A stretch of 64,000 bases of DNA from Dioscorea cayenensis subsp. rotundata (taxonomy: Eukaryota > Streptophyta > Magnoliopsida > Dioscoreales > Dioscoreaceae). Of this stretch, positions 45,656-57,433 are shown in pieces. A program made the position numbers and the translations under genes. The notes under the pieces were generated by a model. That model ran no database searches. It was not told where the DNA came from and saw nothing but the letters and a program-made list of their open reading frames with translations. The stretch is taken from contig NC_052475.1 of assembly GCF_009730915.1 (NCBI RefSeq), forward strand, positions 23,373,016-23,437,015, given 5' to 3'. Positions within the stretch are counted from its first letter, which is position 1. Every line of letters begins with the position of its first letter.

Positions 45656-45914
45656 TAGTGTTTAATTGTAAAATCCCTTGTTTTTATACTATGATTATTA
45701 AAGCCACTATGGCCATATTTTTCAAAAGTTTTGGATCTGGCTTCACTATTGTTGCATAATTTTTTTATTTTTATTTATGAAAGTGACAAAACACTATACA
45801 ATGTGGGTTGGGAAATTATCGTTCATCCTTCATATTTTCACTCAATTATATCCAATAAGAATAGAACTTGAGAACTCTTAAATGTTTTACATTTGTTTTT
45901 CATAATGGGATTAA

Positions 45915-47356
45915 GGCCACTTCCAATCTACAACTCTAAATTTCTACCCCAAATCTCAAATTTGGTTATGCTATAGTAAATTATACTTCAACCATCAACC
46001 CTTAATTTTATCTATAAAAACATATTCACAAAATATTCCTTCCACTTCTTTTTTTAATATTATTATTACTATTCAATAAAAAAAATACTTGAAATTAATA
46101 ATTTTTAACAATAATTTAATTAAATATTAATTACAATTTTAGCAACATGAAAATTGCTTTAATTAGATATTTTACAATGAAAATCATAGACAATCATACA
46201 ACAAATATTTAATATTACAACATAATATTATAAAGGAACATAGTCTCATTGGTTTGAATAATTTTCTGAATTAGTATATTGCTCTCACAAGTGCTCTATC
46301 AAACCATTGCGAAGTGCAATGTGAGCTTCTTTGTCTTTAATTTGATTATATCAAGCCACAAACTTTTCAAATCGAGCATTTTTATCTTTGATGACTTCTA
46401 CAGTTGGTCCAAGCACTGTCAATTCTACAATCGGCGCGCCGAGGTCTCTCTCATCCTCAACTATCATGTTATGCATGATAATACAAGCTTTCATTATGTC
46501 ACCCAACACATCCATACTCCATAAACGTATAGTAACAACAACAATTGCAAATTTTGCTTGTAGAGTTCCGAACGCACGTTCCATATCTTTTCTGCATGAT
46601 TCTTGTCTCATGACAAGTATGTGCACGTGGCTCGTAAAATAGTTTGCACAATAGTTGACCATTTAGGATATATGTTATCAGCTAAATAATATCCCATGTT
46701 ATATTCTTTGCTTTGAATAACACCTGAACCTCAATTTACAGCATCCCCTGTATTGTAATAATTTTCAATTAACCTAGATGATGATAGTGGTGAAAACTCT
46801 TCCCAATGTCCAATCGGTATGAAAAAGGCTAAATTGAAGAAAAAGAATGAAACTGATCTTATATCTACAATGGGCAAATTGTAAGAAGATAGCCGATAAC
46901 TTATGGAGATACTGAAGAAGAAAAATGCAGATAAAATAGTTATGAAATTAGTTTTTGCATTGTATTAGCTTTTATTAAGGTTATTTTTCAATAAAATTTT
47001 AACTATTCAAGTTTCATAAATTTGATCATAAATTAATTTAATTAATGATTTTATTATTAATTAAGTAATTAATTGCACAAAAATTAATATTATAGATATA
47101 TAATGACTAGTTATAATTATATTAATGAATTATTAATTTTATAATTTTAATTACAATAATTATAAAAATAAAAAAATGATTAAAAAATTAATATTCTTGT
47201 GGACCCCAAATTTGGGGTTACAATAATGTGATCCTAAATTTGGGGTCATCCTATTTCAAACCCCAAATTTGGGGTCAAATTTAAGTGTGGGTTGGAGCAA
47301 CCCACACCCAAATATGATACTAAATTTGGGATTTGGGTCATCCATTGGAGATGACC
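45915..47356. mobile_element. PIF/Harbinger transposon relic, 1442 bp, TAA target site
   Basis: The left end GGCCACTTCCAATC and right end (complement GGTCATCTCCAATG) are inverted repeats, flanked by TAA at 45912-45914 and 47357-47359, the usual three-base target of this superfamily. Subterminal CCCCAAATTTGGGG-type palindromes occur near the right end. It includes a transposase remnant at 46351-46662 on the minus strand. Confidence 0.85.
46351..46662 (-). pseudogene. Harbinger-type transposase, C-terminal fragment
   Basis: The minus-strand reading has the block RQESCRKDMERAFGTLQAKF, followed by DIMKACIIMHNMIVEDERD. This is the last part of the DDE_Tnp_4 (HARBI1/ALP1-like) nuclease domain, with the final catalytic Glu in the MERAFG segment. 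Upstream domains are not readable as one frame, so it is a dead fragment inside the transposon relic. Confidence 0.88.
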
Positions 47357-47859
47357 TAATATCATTAGGCTATAAACCCTTAGTTTTATTGTAGAAGTTA
47401 TATGTATTATTTTTTTTTTTTTACAAACAAGTACCATAGAATATAATTGATTGAATGTGTTTTCTCTTCCAAATTGGAAATGATAATATTTAGCATATCT
47501 TTTTGGATGAAATTTAAGTCTTTTTAATGGCATGTTACACAATTCAAATTCCAAACTACTGTATTTAGAGTTTTTAAAATTATTTTGCATTAAAAATATT
47601 ATTTATTAAATGAATCCACATAATTTTTATTCCAGCATGCACCAGAAAAACTCAAATATAAAGTCAATGCAATTTAAAAACATTTTAAATATATGCAAAA
47701 AAAAAAAAGAGAGGAATTTTTCTTATTTCCCCAAATTAGGGATCCAATCTTCTTCAATTTGTGGTTTACTAAAGAGAAGAAGAGAAAAACGTAACCTTTA
47801 TTAGATCATTTGGGTTTGCAAAGTCTCGATCTGCTTCTCCGATAGATTTCTAGTATTCC

Positions 47860-48240
47860 ATGGCGTCCTGGAGGCAAATGCTTCTAAAAGTCATCGTCCT
47901 TGGTGACAGTGGGTGAGCTTCCCTTGATTGCCTCCTGATCTGATGTTGTTTCTCGGTATCTTTCTCATATTTCTTTTGGCTTCCCCCTAATCCTTTGGTT
48001 TTCCTTTCCCTAGGGTTGGGAAGATGTCTCTGATGAATCAGTAATCCCTTTGAATTCGTTCCTCCTTGATTTTATTTATTTATTTATTTTTGGTTGGTAT
48101 GTGGGTGATCTTTGCATTTTATTTTTCATTCTAAATTTAGATATGTGAATAAGAATTTTAGCAATTAGTATAAAGCGACGATTGGAGCTGATTTCTTGTC
48201 GAAAAAGGTCCAATTTGACGATAGACTGTTCACTTTGCAT
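47860..48240 (+). pseudogene. RAB7 (RABG3-type) small GTPase pseudogene, first three exons
   Basis: RAB7 proteins control vacuole and late-endosome trafficking. Exons 47860-47912, 48014-48040 and 48141-about 48239 encode MASWRQMLLKVIVLGDSG, VGKMSLMNQ, YVNKNFSN and, after a stop, YKATIGADFLSKKVQFDD. Three faults mark it as dead: the P-loop GKT/S reads GKM, TAG at 48166-48168 replaces the Gln of SNQYKA, and the last exon ends CATGTA, losing the splice donor. No later exons (DTAGQE, NKxD) follow. A partial sister copy lies at 26510-29680. Confidence 0.9.
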
Positions 48241-48731
48241 GTATTTTTTAGCATTTCACCGCTCAATTTAATTTTTTTTTCCATTCTTTTAAATAGTGTA
48301 TTTCAAGTTCATTTGAAATTAATAAAATGGCACTTTTTCTCTATCATTTGGTGATCCTGTTATGAAGAACTTGTTATTTCTCTTTGGGTTTGTGTTGTTT
48401 TGGTTTAGATTTGATTTTGGAGTCTAGAAAGTTTTGAAGTGTTGACAACTTTTTCTTTGTCTAGATCAATATTAAAACATTGTTTTTGTTTGTGATGGAG
48501 AAAAAAAAATATTAAAATTTTTAATCCATCTGAAATCTTAATTGTGATAATAGTGAACATTTGTTTTGAACTTACTGTAAATTTGAGGTGTTGGAGAAAA
48601 CACTATCAGCTATCAAGACTATACTAAGGATGATGGAGATGATGGATTTATAGGATAAGCTAACATCTACTATGCATCTTGAATAATATATATATAATAA
48701 TTTAATACATCTTAGATTTCAAAGTAATTTA

Positions 48732-49142
48732 GGTGGCGTTTGGTTAGATGTAATTTTAAATGCAGTGAATTTTCAGTTACAATGTAACTAAAAATACTTG
48801 GTTTTTAAAATACAGTACAGTCAAATCTTGTGTTTGGTTGGGTGTAATTGGAATTAGTATATTATAAGATTTTTTATTTATTTGGAAAAATTTGTAAATC
48901 TGTAATTGAAAACACGTGTATAAATGTATGTATATGTGTGTATATATGCACATCTATGTAAATATATATATCAGTATATGTATATATGTGTATATATGAA
49001 TATATACATATATATATACATATATGTATATGAGTATATGTATATGTATTGTATACATGTGTGTATTTGCATATATGCATATGTATATATGTATATGTAA
49101 ACATACCTATGTATGTTTATATAAAATATATATGTATGTGTG

Positions 49143-49194
<52 letters not shown>

Positions 49195-49253
49195 AGTATA
49201 TGTGTATGTATATGTGTATATATATATATGTGTGTGTGTGTATATGTATATGT

Positions 49254-49324
<71 letters not shown>

Positions 49325-49512
49325 CATCACATAAGGATTTTGAACTCCCGGGATTTGGACTTACGCCCAATTTGGAAGTAAAATCAAATCTTTAATTGGA
49401 TGTAATATGAGTTACATGAGTTTTTAAAATCTTGTGAAACAAACACTGGATTTCTAAAAACCAAGTTACTCAAGTTAATTGTAACTCCAAATGCCCCCAA
49501 ACAAATACTACC
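48732..49512. mobile_element. Tourist-like MITE with TTA target-site duplication, 781 bp
   Basis: The left end is GGTGGCGTTTGG and the right end, read in complement, is GGTAGTATTTG. TTA is duplicated at 48729-48731 and 49513-49515. The other RAB7-segment copy reads AAGTAATTTAATGTTGAAG at this place (about 29111-29129), the undisturbed site. The arms carry further inverted blocks (AGTTACAATGTAACT, CTTGGTTTTTAAAA). The middle is filled by a long compound microsatellite. Confidence 0.85.
48900..49325. repeat. Compound TA/TG/CA microsatellite with mirror layout
   Basis: A long stretch of ATATGT-type units is followed by (TG)n at about 49149-49192, mixed TA/TG, then (CA)n at about 49262-49303 and (TA)n at 49303-49323. 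Open frames here encode only alternating Cys/Val, His/Thr and Tyr/Ile and are artefacts. Confidence 0.95.
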
Positions 49513-49948
49513 TTAATGTAAAGGTGAAGAGTTTAAGATAGATTTACTTGAACTTGCGTGCTGACTCCATTAGGTGATTTGTCTATGATGCAAGCTATTT
49601 TAATTCAGCATGTTAACACCGTAGATGTTTGAACTTTCTTATAATTGATATTGTTCAAAGGATAGTTCCATATGAAATCCCGTTGAAGCACATATGTACT
49701 TCCATTAATTGTATATCCGTGTTCCCTTTTGGATATGACAGTGTTACTACAGTGTCAGGATCCTAAAAAGCTTTTTTTGAGACCGATTTTTTTTTTTTTC
49801 CAAATGCGTTCTAGAGCTCGCTTTGGTTTTTTTGAGGCCTGTAACACAAATAAAATTAATTAAAACACAAAATGGCATCGATTCATTAAAACGAATATAA
49901 AATAGTACATGAATTATAATATGTACATTTAGACACTTATCAACCTTG

Positions 49949-51449
49949 TAGAAAGCTTGTCAACTGTCGCTGGGTGGTAGATTAACCTTAATGAACTCAG
50001 TTTTATATGTCATTCCAACATATTGGATGTCTATTTTTCATCTACTGAGCCGGGTCATTGAGGATATTGACAAAAAGTAGAAGGGACTTTCTCTGGTACG
50101 GTCCTAACATTGATAACCCTAAATGCCAGTTAGTCTGTTGGAAGATTATCTGCCGACCACGCAAGTTAGGACAGTGGGGTATCCTGGACTTGAATGATTT
50201 CAATCTTGCTTTCCTTGGGAAGTGGTTATGGAAGTTGACAACAGATGTGAATTAGTGTGGTTGGTCGATCGTGCGCTACAATTATGGTGCTTCTGATTGA
50301 AATTTGTTCATTCGACGTCCAGGTCGGGTCTCCTTTTTTGGAGTAACATCTTCATCTATTTGTCGCCTCTATGGGGCGTATCAATCAAATTATTCAGAAT
50401 GGATCTCAGTCGTTATTTTGGCAGGACAAATGGTTATTTGGATGTGCTCCAATGAAGATTTGGCCTGATGCGTTTCGTGAGATGGCTTGTATTGTCAGCA
50501 CTGTTAGGAAGCTTATCCACTTGTTAGAACAAGCACCGTTTAGGGAGGATTCGGAGGTGGAGCATTTCTTAGAATGCTTTGTTCTGCGTGAGGGTGATCA
50601 AGAGGGAGATAAGAAATGGTGGAATTTAACTCTTAATTGGCTTTTTACTGTCAAATCCCTTTATTCCTTCCCGATTAATGGGGGGTTCGATGTCTGATAT
50701 CCAAGGCCATTTGGAACTCTTTGAGCTCGCGAAAGATCAATATCTTTAATTGGCTTGTTTGGAGGAATAAGATCATTTCTCTAGAAAATTTAGCCATAAG
50801 AAGATGTAACAAGCTCCCTACCACTACGTGTGTTCTTTGTCATTTTGATAGCGAATCTATAGATCATCTCTTTCGTCATTGTCAATTTGTGAAACCAGTC
50901 TGGTATCTTTTCTTGCAGCCTTTTGGGTTACATGAACCCTAGTTGTCAATGGAGGATATGTGGGCTCCTGGTGGTTTAGGCTTAGATGCTCGTCGAGTTC
51001 TAGGTGGCATCAATGTTAAAGCTATTGTGTGGATTATTTCTCTTACTAGGAATTACTGTATTTTTAATGCTATCTCTTTGTCTTCTCAATCAGCTATTTT
51101 GAAAGTGACACATGTAATAATCTCGTGGTTTTGTGCATCTCCTGCATTACAGCAGGTGAAGTTTGAGGAGCATATATCCACAATCCGTCGCAGCAGGGCT
51201 TCGTGATGATTCCACCAGTGGAGTAGCTCCCGGTGATGGGCCATCTAATCAGTGTATGGGCTAGTTTCTTTGAGGGTTGTTGTTCGTAGTCAGTTGTCTC
51301 GGCTTTTGGGTTTGGTGGTTTATTTTGTACCCACGTCTAGTGGGTTTGTTTTATCTGTTGTTAGTCTGTCCATTAGTTCTGGCAAGTGTTGTGTCTTTTT
51401 TTGTTTTAATGAATGTGATTTATTTATTTTTTTAAATAAAAATAAAAAA
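49949..51449 (+). mobile_element. LINE (L1-type) 3' fragment, dead
   Basis: Plus-strand fragments read CQLSLGGRLTLMNSVL, IPTYWMS, a FLWYGP segment and WKIICRPRKLGQWGILDLND. Further on comes a zinc-binding RT end with CVLCHFDSESIDHLFRHC and KPVW. These belong to the C-terminal third of plant L1 ORF2. Frameshifts and stops (for example after the IEDIDK segment and at 50253) break it. The 3' end is an A-rich tail at about 51434-51449. Confidence 0.88.
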
Positions 51450-52419
51450 TGGGACAAGCAAAAAAGAGTAATGCTATTTGCAAAAAAAAGGTTACATAAA
51501 TTTTCCACACAATTCACTGGCTGCCACCTCACTACCTCATTTCTCTCTCCTATTCAACCTAATAAGTCAGATTAGATAAAGAAACTTATGCCCTAATTTA
51601 TCTTCTCACTCTCACAACTCGCCGCCCACCAAACCCCACACCTCACGCCTCTCGCCGGTAACCCACTGCGTCACCGAACCTTCCGCCCGTGGCCACTGTC
51701 GTTATCATGTTTGCGACCATCCCATTCCACCAAACCTCGCGCCCATCACTTGTCGCCCATCGCTTATCACCCAGCACCCGTAGCGATCATTGTGGGCCAA
51801 GAGATGAGGTTTCAATTAGGCATTCCGTCGATCAGTTTCCATGCGTGGCAGAGATGACCAAATTTTAAATACCCTGAGAGGAGAAGGTTTGCTACAAAAA
51901 CATTTAATCGGAAGCCAGAGGTGATGGACAGGGCATGGATTGTTTGAAGATGCCGGTGGTGAGCTTTGACAGTGATACATGACTACAAAAGATCGAAGAG
52001 TCTTTGCTTCATCGGAGATGAAGCAAAACTAATGCTAAGTGCAACGTTCGTAGAATCAGCTTCATGAACAACTCCACAAAATTTACTTATTCTAAAATAA
52101 ATAATTCCTTGTAATATCTTTCAAACAAAGTTGCAAACCAAACATATACATAAGAAAGGTAAGCTTCCTTTTTAATTCGAAAAACAAATTAAGATATCTT
52201 AGATGTTACTAATTTAATTCTCAAATTTCTTAAAAATCTAAATTAATGGTTGAACACTTACTTGAGTTAGCCGACCACATGAAGAAATAATATGATGTGT
52301 GTTTTAAACTCACAGAGGCCATTTACAAGTTGAACTTCAAGCTTAGAATCAAAGTGAAAGATAACAAAACGATAAGTTGTTTAATTATCTATAGGTATTC
52401 AATAAACTACAACACTAAT

Positions 52420-52663
52420 CTGTCGACGTGCGATAGGCGACGGGCACTGAGCGGTGGGGGTGGGGTTCGATGGCCTAGGATGGTCGTGAGCATGATAACA
52501 GTGATGGCGACGGGCGGAGGGATCTGTGGCGCGGCACTAATCTGTCGACGTGCGATAGGCGACGGGCACTGAGCGGTGGGGGTGGGGTTAGATGGCCTAG
52601 GATGGTCGTGAGCATGATAACAGTGATGACGACGGGAGGAGGGATCTGTGGCGCGGCAGGTGA
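52420..52663. repeat. Tandem duplication of a 122-bp GC-rich unit
   Basis: The unit starting CTGTCGACGTGCGATAGGCG occurs at 52420 and again at 52542, nearly identical, including CGGTGGGGGTGGGG and GGCCTAGGATGGTCGTGAGC. It sits in the core of the long-inverted-repeat transposon. Confidence 0.93.
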
Positions 52664-52771
52664 CAAGCGAGAGGCGCGAGGCATGGGGTTCGATGGTCAC
52701 CGGGCAGTGGGATGTGAGAGAAAAGATGAATTAGGGTATAAGTTTCTTTATCTAATATGACTTTTTTTATA

Positions 52772-53087
52772 CTCTCGTTGTTCCTTTTTAGTTGTCACAT
52801 TTAACTAATTCACACCGATTAAGAAAAGTTGGTTAAAATTAGTTGATTACCTATATCTTATAAAAAAATTATTATTTTCCAAAACTACCCCTATTTAAAA
52901 CCCCACTAGTGGAGAATATAATTTAATGTTAGTTGATTTTGATTTATTGAAAATTGTACAATTACATTAAATTAAAGGGTTAATTTGAAAAAAAAATTAT
53001 TTGATACTGCATAAAGTTTCTAATGTGACAAGTAAAAAAGAATAGAAAAAACTCCAAAACATGACGACTAAAAAAGAACGGAGGGAG
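52772..53087. mobile_element. Stowaway-type MITE (Tc1/mariner), TA target
   Basis: The right end reads GAACGGAGGGAG, the hallmark CTCCCTCCGTTC terminus in complement. The left end CTCTCGTTGTTCCTTTTTAG is a diverged copy. TA flanks both sides (52770-52771 and 53088-53089). The inner arms are inverted (TTTTTAGTTGTCA and TGACGACTAAAAA). It is nested in the transposon 51464-53197. Confidence 0.85.
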
Positions 53088-53197
53088 TAAAAAACATTTT
53101 AGCTAAATAAGAGCTAGAAATGGGACAGTGAGGTGGCAGCCACGTGAGTCATGTAGAAAATTCATATAACTTCTTCGTTGCATATAACATTACTCTT

Positions 53198-53771
53198 AAA
53201 ATAATTAAATTTTAATAATTTTTTTTAATATAAAAAAATTGATATCCCCTGTGATGGACAGTGTTGGAGGCTTGGAGCATTGCCATGTTTCCTTAATTAT
53301 TGACATGGACATTGCAGCTGTTAAGTCAAACATGAAGTCTAAATTAAATTACCACGTGCTGATTCTATGGCAGCTATTTGACATGATTTGGACAGTGTGT
53401 CGCACAAGAGATAGAGACTAGTAGTAGTTATTTTTCCATTTTTAATGACCCCACCTACCTATTTTATTCATGTCCGACATTTTCATAACAGTAACATCAA
53501 CAAGCCCATGCTGAAAAGTCTTTGATTCTGCAAAAAAAAAAAAAACATAATAAATAATTAAATCAACAAAGAGTTTGTCTTGCAGTATTTATATTTATTA
53601 TTATATTTATTATAAAATAATATTTATGTAAATATTAATATGCCTAATCTTCGACCATATAATTTTTTTTTAGCTCCGGATCAAATGATATTGGAAGAAA
53701 GGATTTACCTGAATAACTCTAAATAATTGAAACTAAGATTGTTGTAGTATTATATTTATTACAAAAAGATG
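53198..53771. other. AT-rich intergenic DNA
   Basis: No gene recognised; a poly(A) run lies at 53530-53545. Confidence 0.5.
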
Positions 53772-55290
53772 TATGCTAAACTCGGTCCTATCTGCTATTC
53801 CTACCTACTGGATGTCTATTTTCAAGCTTTCTGGATGGGTTATCAAAAGCATTGATAGAATTAGAAGGGACTTCTTGTGGTCTGGCCCTGATCTCCAGCA
53901 TCCCAAAATCAGATTGGTTAAGTGGGATAGGCTTTGTCGTCCTAGGGAGCAGGGGGGTTGGGGTATTCTTAATCTGGCTACTTTCAACAAGGCCCTTCTC
54001 GGTAAGTGGTGGTGGAAGCTGATGTCTGGTAACAACTGGTGTGGGGGGTTGGTCTTCCATGCTAACTATTTCGATAGGATCCCTCACCGAATCGCTCCAT
54101 AAGCAACCTTCTCACGATCCTTCTTTTGAATGGAATTCTTCACCCTCGCTGCGCTTAGGATGAATTTGATTACCACCGTGAATGATGGTTCCACTCACAC
54201 TTTTTCTCGGTCGGACAATTGGCTTGAGGGTCATGCTCCCCGCCAACATTTGGCCACATCGCTTTTTAACTTGTCCTCGCACAAAGATGGCACGAGTTGA
54301 GGGATTTGGTGGGTAGTGCCGCTGTCGCCACCGGAGGATTATCCTCTTTGCGATCTTTACTTGATAACTTACAAAACCCCACGTAGTTCGGGCAGATGAT
54401 CGAAAGCTGCTGGGCCCTGCCCCCCAATGGTCGCTTTCTCTATTAAAATCCTTCTATTCCTTCCCTCATTGATGGGGGATTCGTTGTCCTCGATCGCCCA
54501 TTATCTTAAGGGTAGCTGCCCCTAGGAAAGTCAACCCTCTTCAACTGGGTCGGCTTTGGGAGGATAAGATTCTCTCGATGGAAAAATTTGGCACTTAGAA
54601 GATGCAATTTTGTTTCTTCAACTACTTGTGTCATGTGCCATCGTCGATGTTGAATCTGATCGATCACCTCCTCACTCAAATGCACCGTTGCTTTCGCGAT
54701 GTTTGGAACTCTTCTGGACGATTGTTCAAGTTCGATTTGGTCCTTCATCCATGCGAGATCTGTGGGGAAACTGGCGTAATAACTTCAAGAGGCCGTTATC
54801 CTTCTTTTGGGATCTCTTAGCTAGAGCCATTACTTGGAATATCTGGATTGAACGAAATGCTCGCATTTTTTCATCTTCATGTGCTTCGATTGCTTCTCTT
54901 ATTGTGAAGATTATTCATATATTTCTCATATGGCTGAGTGCAGCTCCTGACTCTAAAAGAGCAAAGTTGGAAGAACCGATTAAGAAGATCAAGCGGAGCC
55001 TGGAGTTCATTTCTGCTAGGGATGTGGGGCACCATAGTTCCCTCCCGGAGGATAGTTCTTACCCCGGGAGATGTGTAGTGTTGTTGTCTTTTATTGGGGT
55101 TGCCCGCTTCTCTTGATTGGGCTTCCTCTTTTGTGGTCACTGAGTCCTGTGTGTCATCTGGGTCCTCCCACTTGTGGGTCTGCTTTTCCTCTTGTAGATT
55201 TTGTCTTCGCTTTTCTTTTGCATGAATGCGTTTATCCATCTTTTATCAAAAATTATATAAGAATAAAAAGTAAAAATAAAATAGAGAAGT
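53772..55290 (+). mobile_element. Second LINE (L1-type) 3' fragment, dead
   Basis: It starts abruptly in the same ORF2 region as the first LINE relic: MLNSVLSAIPTYWMSIF, RRDFLWSGPD, then REQGGWGILNLATF and LGKWWWKL. The zinc-binding RT end follows in broken frames (TTCVMC near 54625). The 3' end is an A-rich tail with TAAAAAGTAAAAATAAAAT at about 55260-55290. Stops and frameshifts, such as the stop at 54100-54102, kill the frame. It is a separate insertion from 49949-51449. Confidence 0.87.
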
Positions 55291-55858
55291 AAAATAAAAT
55301 AGATAATTTAAATTTTAAAAGATATGGGGATATCCATGGAAGTAGAGCATGTTGATGAATTAAATCATGTGCATTAATGAGAAAGGATTTGGTGAGACGT
55401 GACAAGAGAAGATCGTGCGACATTAACAGCAAATGTTTGTGGCTAGGCAAAGAAGAAGTAGCCAAATTGTCCACCAACTGCTATTTGCTAAGGATGACGA
55501 CTTTTAGTCACTTGCTATGAGTACGTTTGAAAAAAAAAAAAATATATATATATATATTGACCTGTATATTAATAATGCTTATAATATTAATATTTATGTG
55601 TTTAAATTTTCTATATTAATATATAATTAAATATATAATGAGCAACACATGGATAATAATACACAATATTAATTACTATTAATGAACGGTCATTAATTTG
55701 GCATAGACTATATATATCATTGTGCGTAGTTAACTCAAATGTTACACTGTCTTACCCCGGCCACCAATCTTATTACTAGAGCTGCATATACTTCCTTCAA
55801 ATGTAACCAAAGGTAAATGAATGTAGATGACATAAAGTTTTAATATGAAAAAAACACT
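55291..55858. other. AT-rich intergenic DNA
   Basis: No gene seen; a poly(A)/(TA)n tract lies at 55528-55557. Confidence 0.5.
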
Positions 55859-56521
55859 AAGGGCTTGTTTAGATTAGCTTTTGGAAAACCCAAAAGTGTT
55901 TTTTTTATGCTTTAAGACTTACGAGCTCAAAAAACATGATTTATATCGATTTTTTCTCAAAAGCGTAAGTTGTAAATAAAAAGTTCGAAAAATAGTCTAG
56001 TCGTCACTGCAAACCTTTCCTGATAGTTCGCTTTTTAACTTATTTTTACAGATTCGCTTTTACGTAAAAGTCTATCACAAACACAAAATATAAAAACGCT
56101 CAACTTACTCTAGTGAAAACACTTTTTCCGTAAGACTCTTTAGGCCCTTGTTTGGGGCTGCCTCAAAAAGTACTTTTTCAAAGTTTAGTAGAAGTGCTTC
56201 TGGAAAAAAGTGTTTTCCAAAGTAAGTTAAGCATTTTTATATTTTCGTGTTTGCAGATAGCTTTTTCAGAAAAGCAGTGTCAGAAAAATAAGCTAAAAAA
56301 ATAGTTTTTTGTAGTCGCTCACGACTAGCTTTTGAAAAACCTGCTTTTTCACCTTTTTACGCTTTTTAGTAGAAAAATCAATACAAACAATTTTTTTTGA
56401 ACCCAGAAGTGCTTAACTTATAAAAAAACACTTTTGGGTTTTCCCAAAGATGATCCAAACAAGCTCCTGCTAAACTAAAAAAAAACACACTTTTTTTATA
56501 AGCAAATCCAAACAAGGCCTA
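55859..56521. mobile_element. Interlocked foldback (MITE-like) elements
   Basis: One pair of inverted ends is GGGCTTGTTTAGATTAGCTT with AAAACCCAAAAGTGTTTTTT (55860) against CACTTTTGGGTTTTCCCAAA and GATCCAAACAAGCTCC (to about 56467). A second pair is GGCCCTTGTTTGGGGC (about 56151) against AAATCCAAACAAGGCC (to about 56519). The order left1, left2, right1, right2 is interlocked rather than nested. Both are full of AAAAGC/GCTTTT blocks. Confidence 0.6.
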
Positions 56522-56706
56522 AATATCATACACCAAAAATCCCAAGCTATAGTAGACTGTTACAGTCTCATAGAAGGTATATAAAGATTTTAAAGAGATA
56601 AAAGAAAATATTCAATATTTTCACATAACTATCTAAACTATTTAAAATAAATAATAATCCAAACAATTAGGTTCGCATAAATTATTTTAATATAACTATG
56701 CATGTG

Positions 56707-56743
<37 letters not shown>

Positions 56744-57433
56744 CTGTATATCATACCATAATACAAGCATATATGGTATATTTATATTTGATATAATACC
56801 CGAAATAGTCCCTCTATTTTTCTCTCTTTTTCCTTTTGGTCTTTTTACTCATAAATGCACCCCACTAATCTCTTTACTCTTGAAAATAGCCCAATTTAAT
56901 TCATCTACCCTTAATCTCTTTCTATCTAGTCCCTTTACTCTTAAAAATACAATTACTAACTGGTCCATTTTAGAGTAGAAGAAATTAAGTAGAATTATTT
57001 TCAAGAAAGAAAGATCAGCTGAGAGACATTTCAAAAAATCAAAAAAAGCAGTAGAAAAGTAGGCGAACCAATTCAGAAATTATACCATTTATATTTCCGC
57101 GTGCTATCACCGCCAACCAGCCCACACTCTCTCTTGTGCTTCAGTCTCTGTTTTGGAAGATGATAAAAGGAGAGATATTTTTTATTCAAATATAAACCAA
57201 GAGGTCCAAAAATGAAGCCTGAATATTATTGAGCTTCTAGAGATAATTATGAGAAAGCTTTTAAGTCTTTTTTATTAGTCAATGGACAATATTCTTGGAG
57301 GAAGGTTCCTTATTCCTTACAACCTGCAGAAAACAACAAAGATTGTGGAACCCACGATCCAATGAATGCAAAATTAATATCAATTTTGATAGGATTAATG
57401 CGAAAGAGAGTGGGAATTAACGTACTTCTACTG
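56522..57433. other. Upstream region of kinase B
   Basis: It carries a (TA)n run at 56708-56741. From about 57120 on (CACACTCTCTCTTGTGCTTC, AGAAAACAACAAAG, TGGAACCCAC) it matches the upstream region of kinase A (about 30618-31215), so both genes share an ancestral promoter region. Confidence 0.65.

Larger units (their letters stand above)
51464..53197. mobile_element. Non-autonomous DNA transposon with long (about 130 bp) inverted ends
   Basis: AAGAGTAATGCTATTTGCAA at the left matches, in complement, the right end at 53178-53197. The homology continues inward through AATTTTCCACA, GGCTGCCACCTCACT and, after a nested MITE on the right, TTAGATAAAGAAACTTATGC with CCCTAATTTATCTTCTCAC. The interior is unusually GC-rich (51600-51790, 52430-52700) for the neighbourhood. 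Long inverted ends suggest a Mutator-like element, but I could not see a 9-bp target duplication. Confidence 0.75.

Noticed and set aside
48874-49395. Several overlapping open frames of 60-120 codons
   Set aside because: They translate TG/CA/TA microsatellite DNA into alternating Cys/Val, His/Thr and Tyr/Ile; no real protein.
51600-52700. GC-rich open frames on both strands
   Set aside because: They lie in transposon cargo with a tandem duplication, have no recognisable domain and are open on both strands, as GC-rich non-coding DNA often is.
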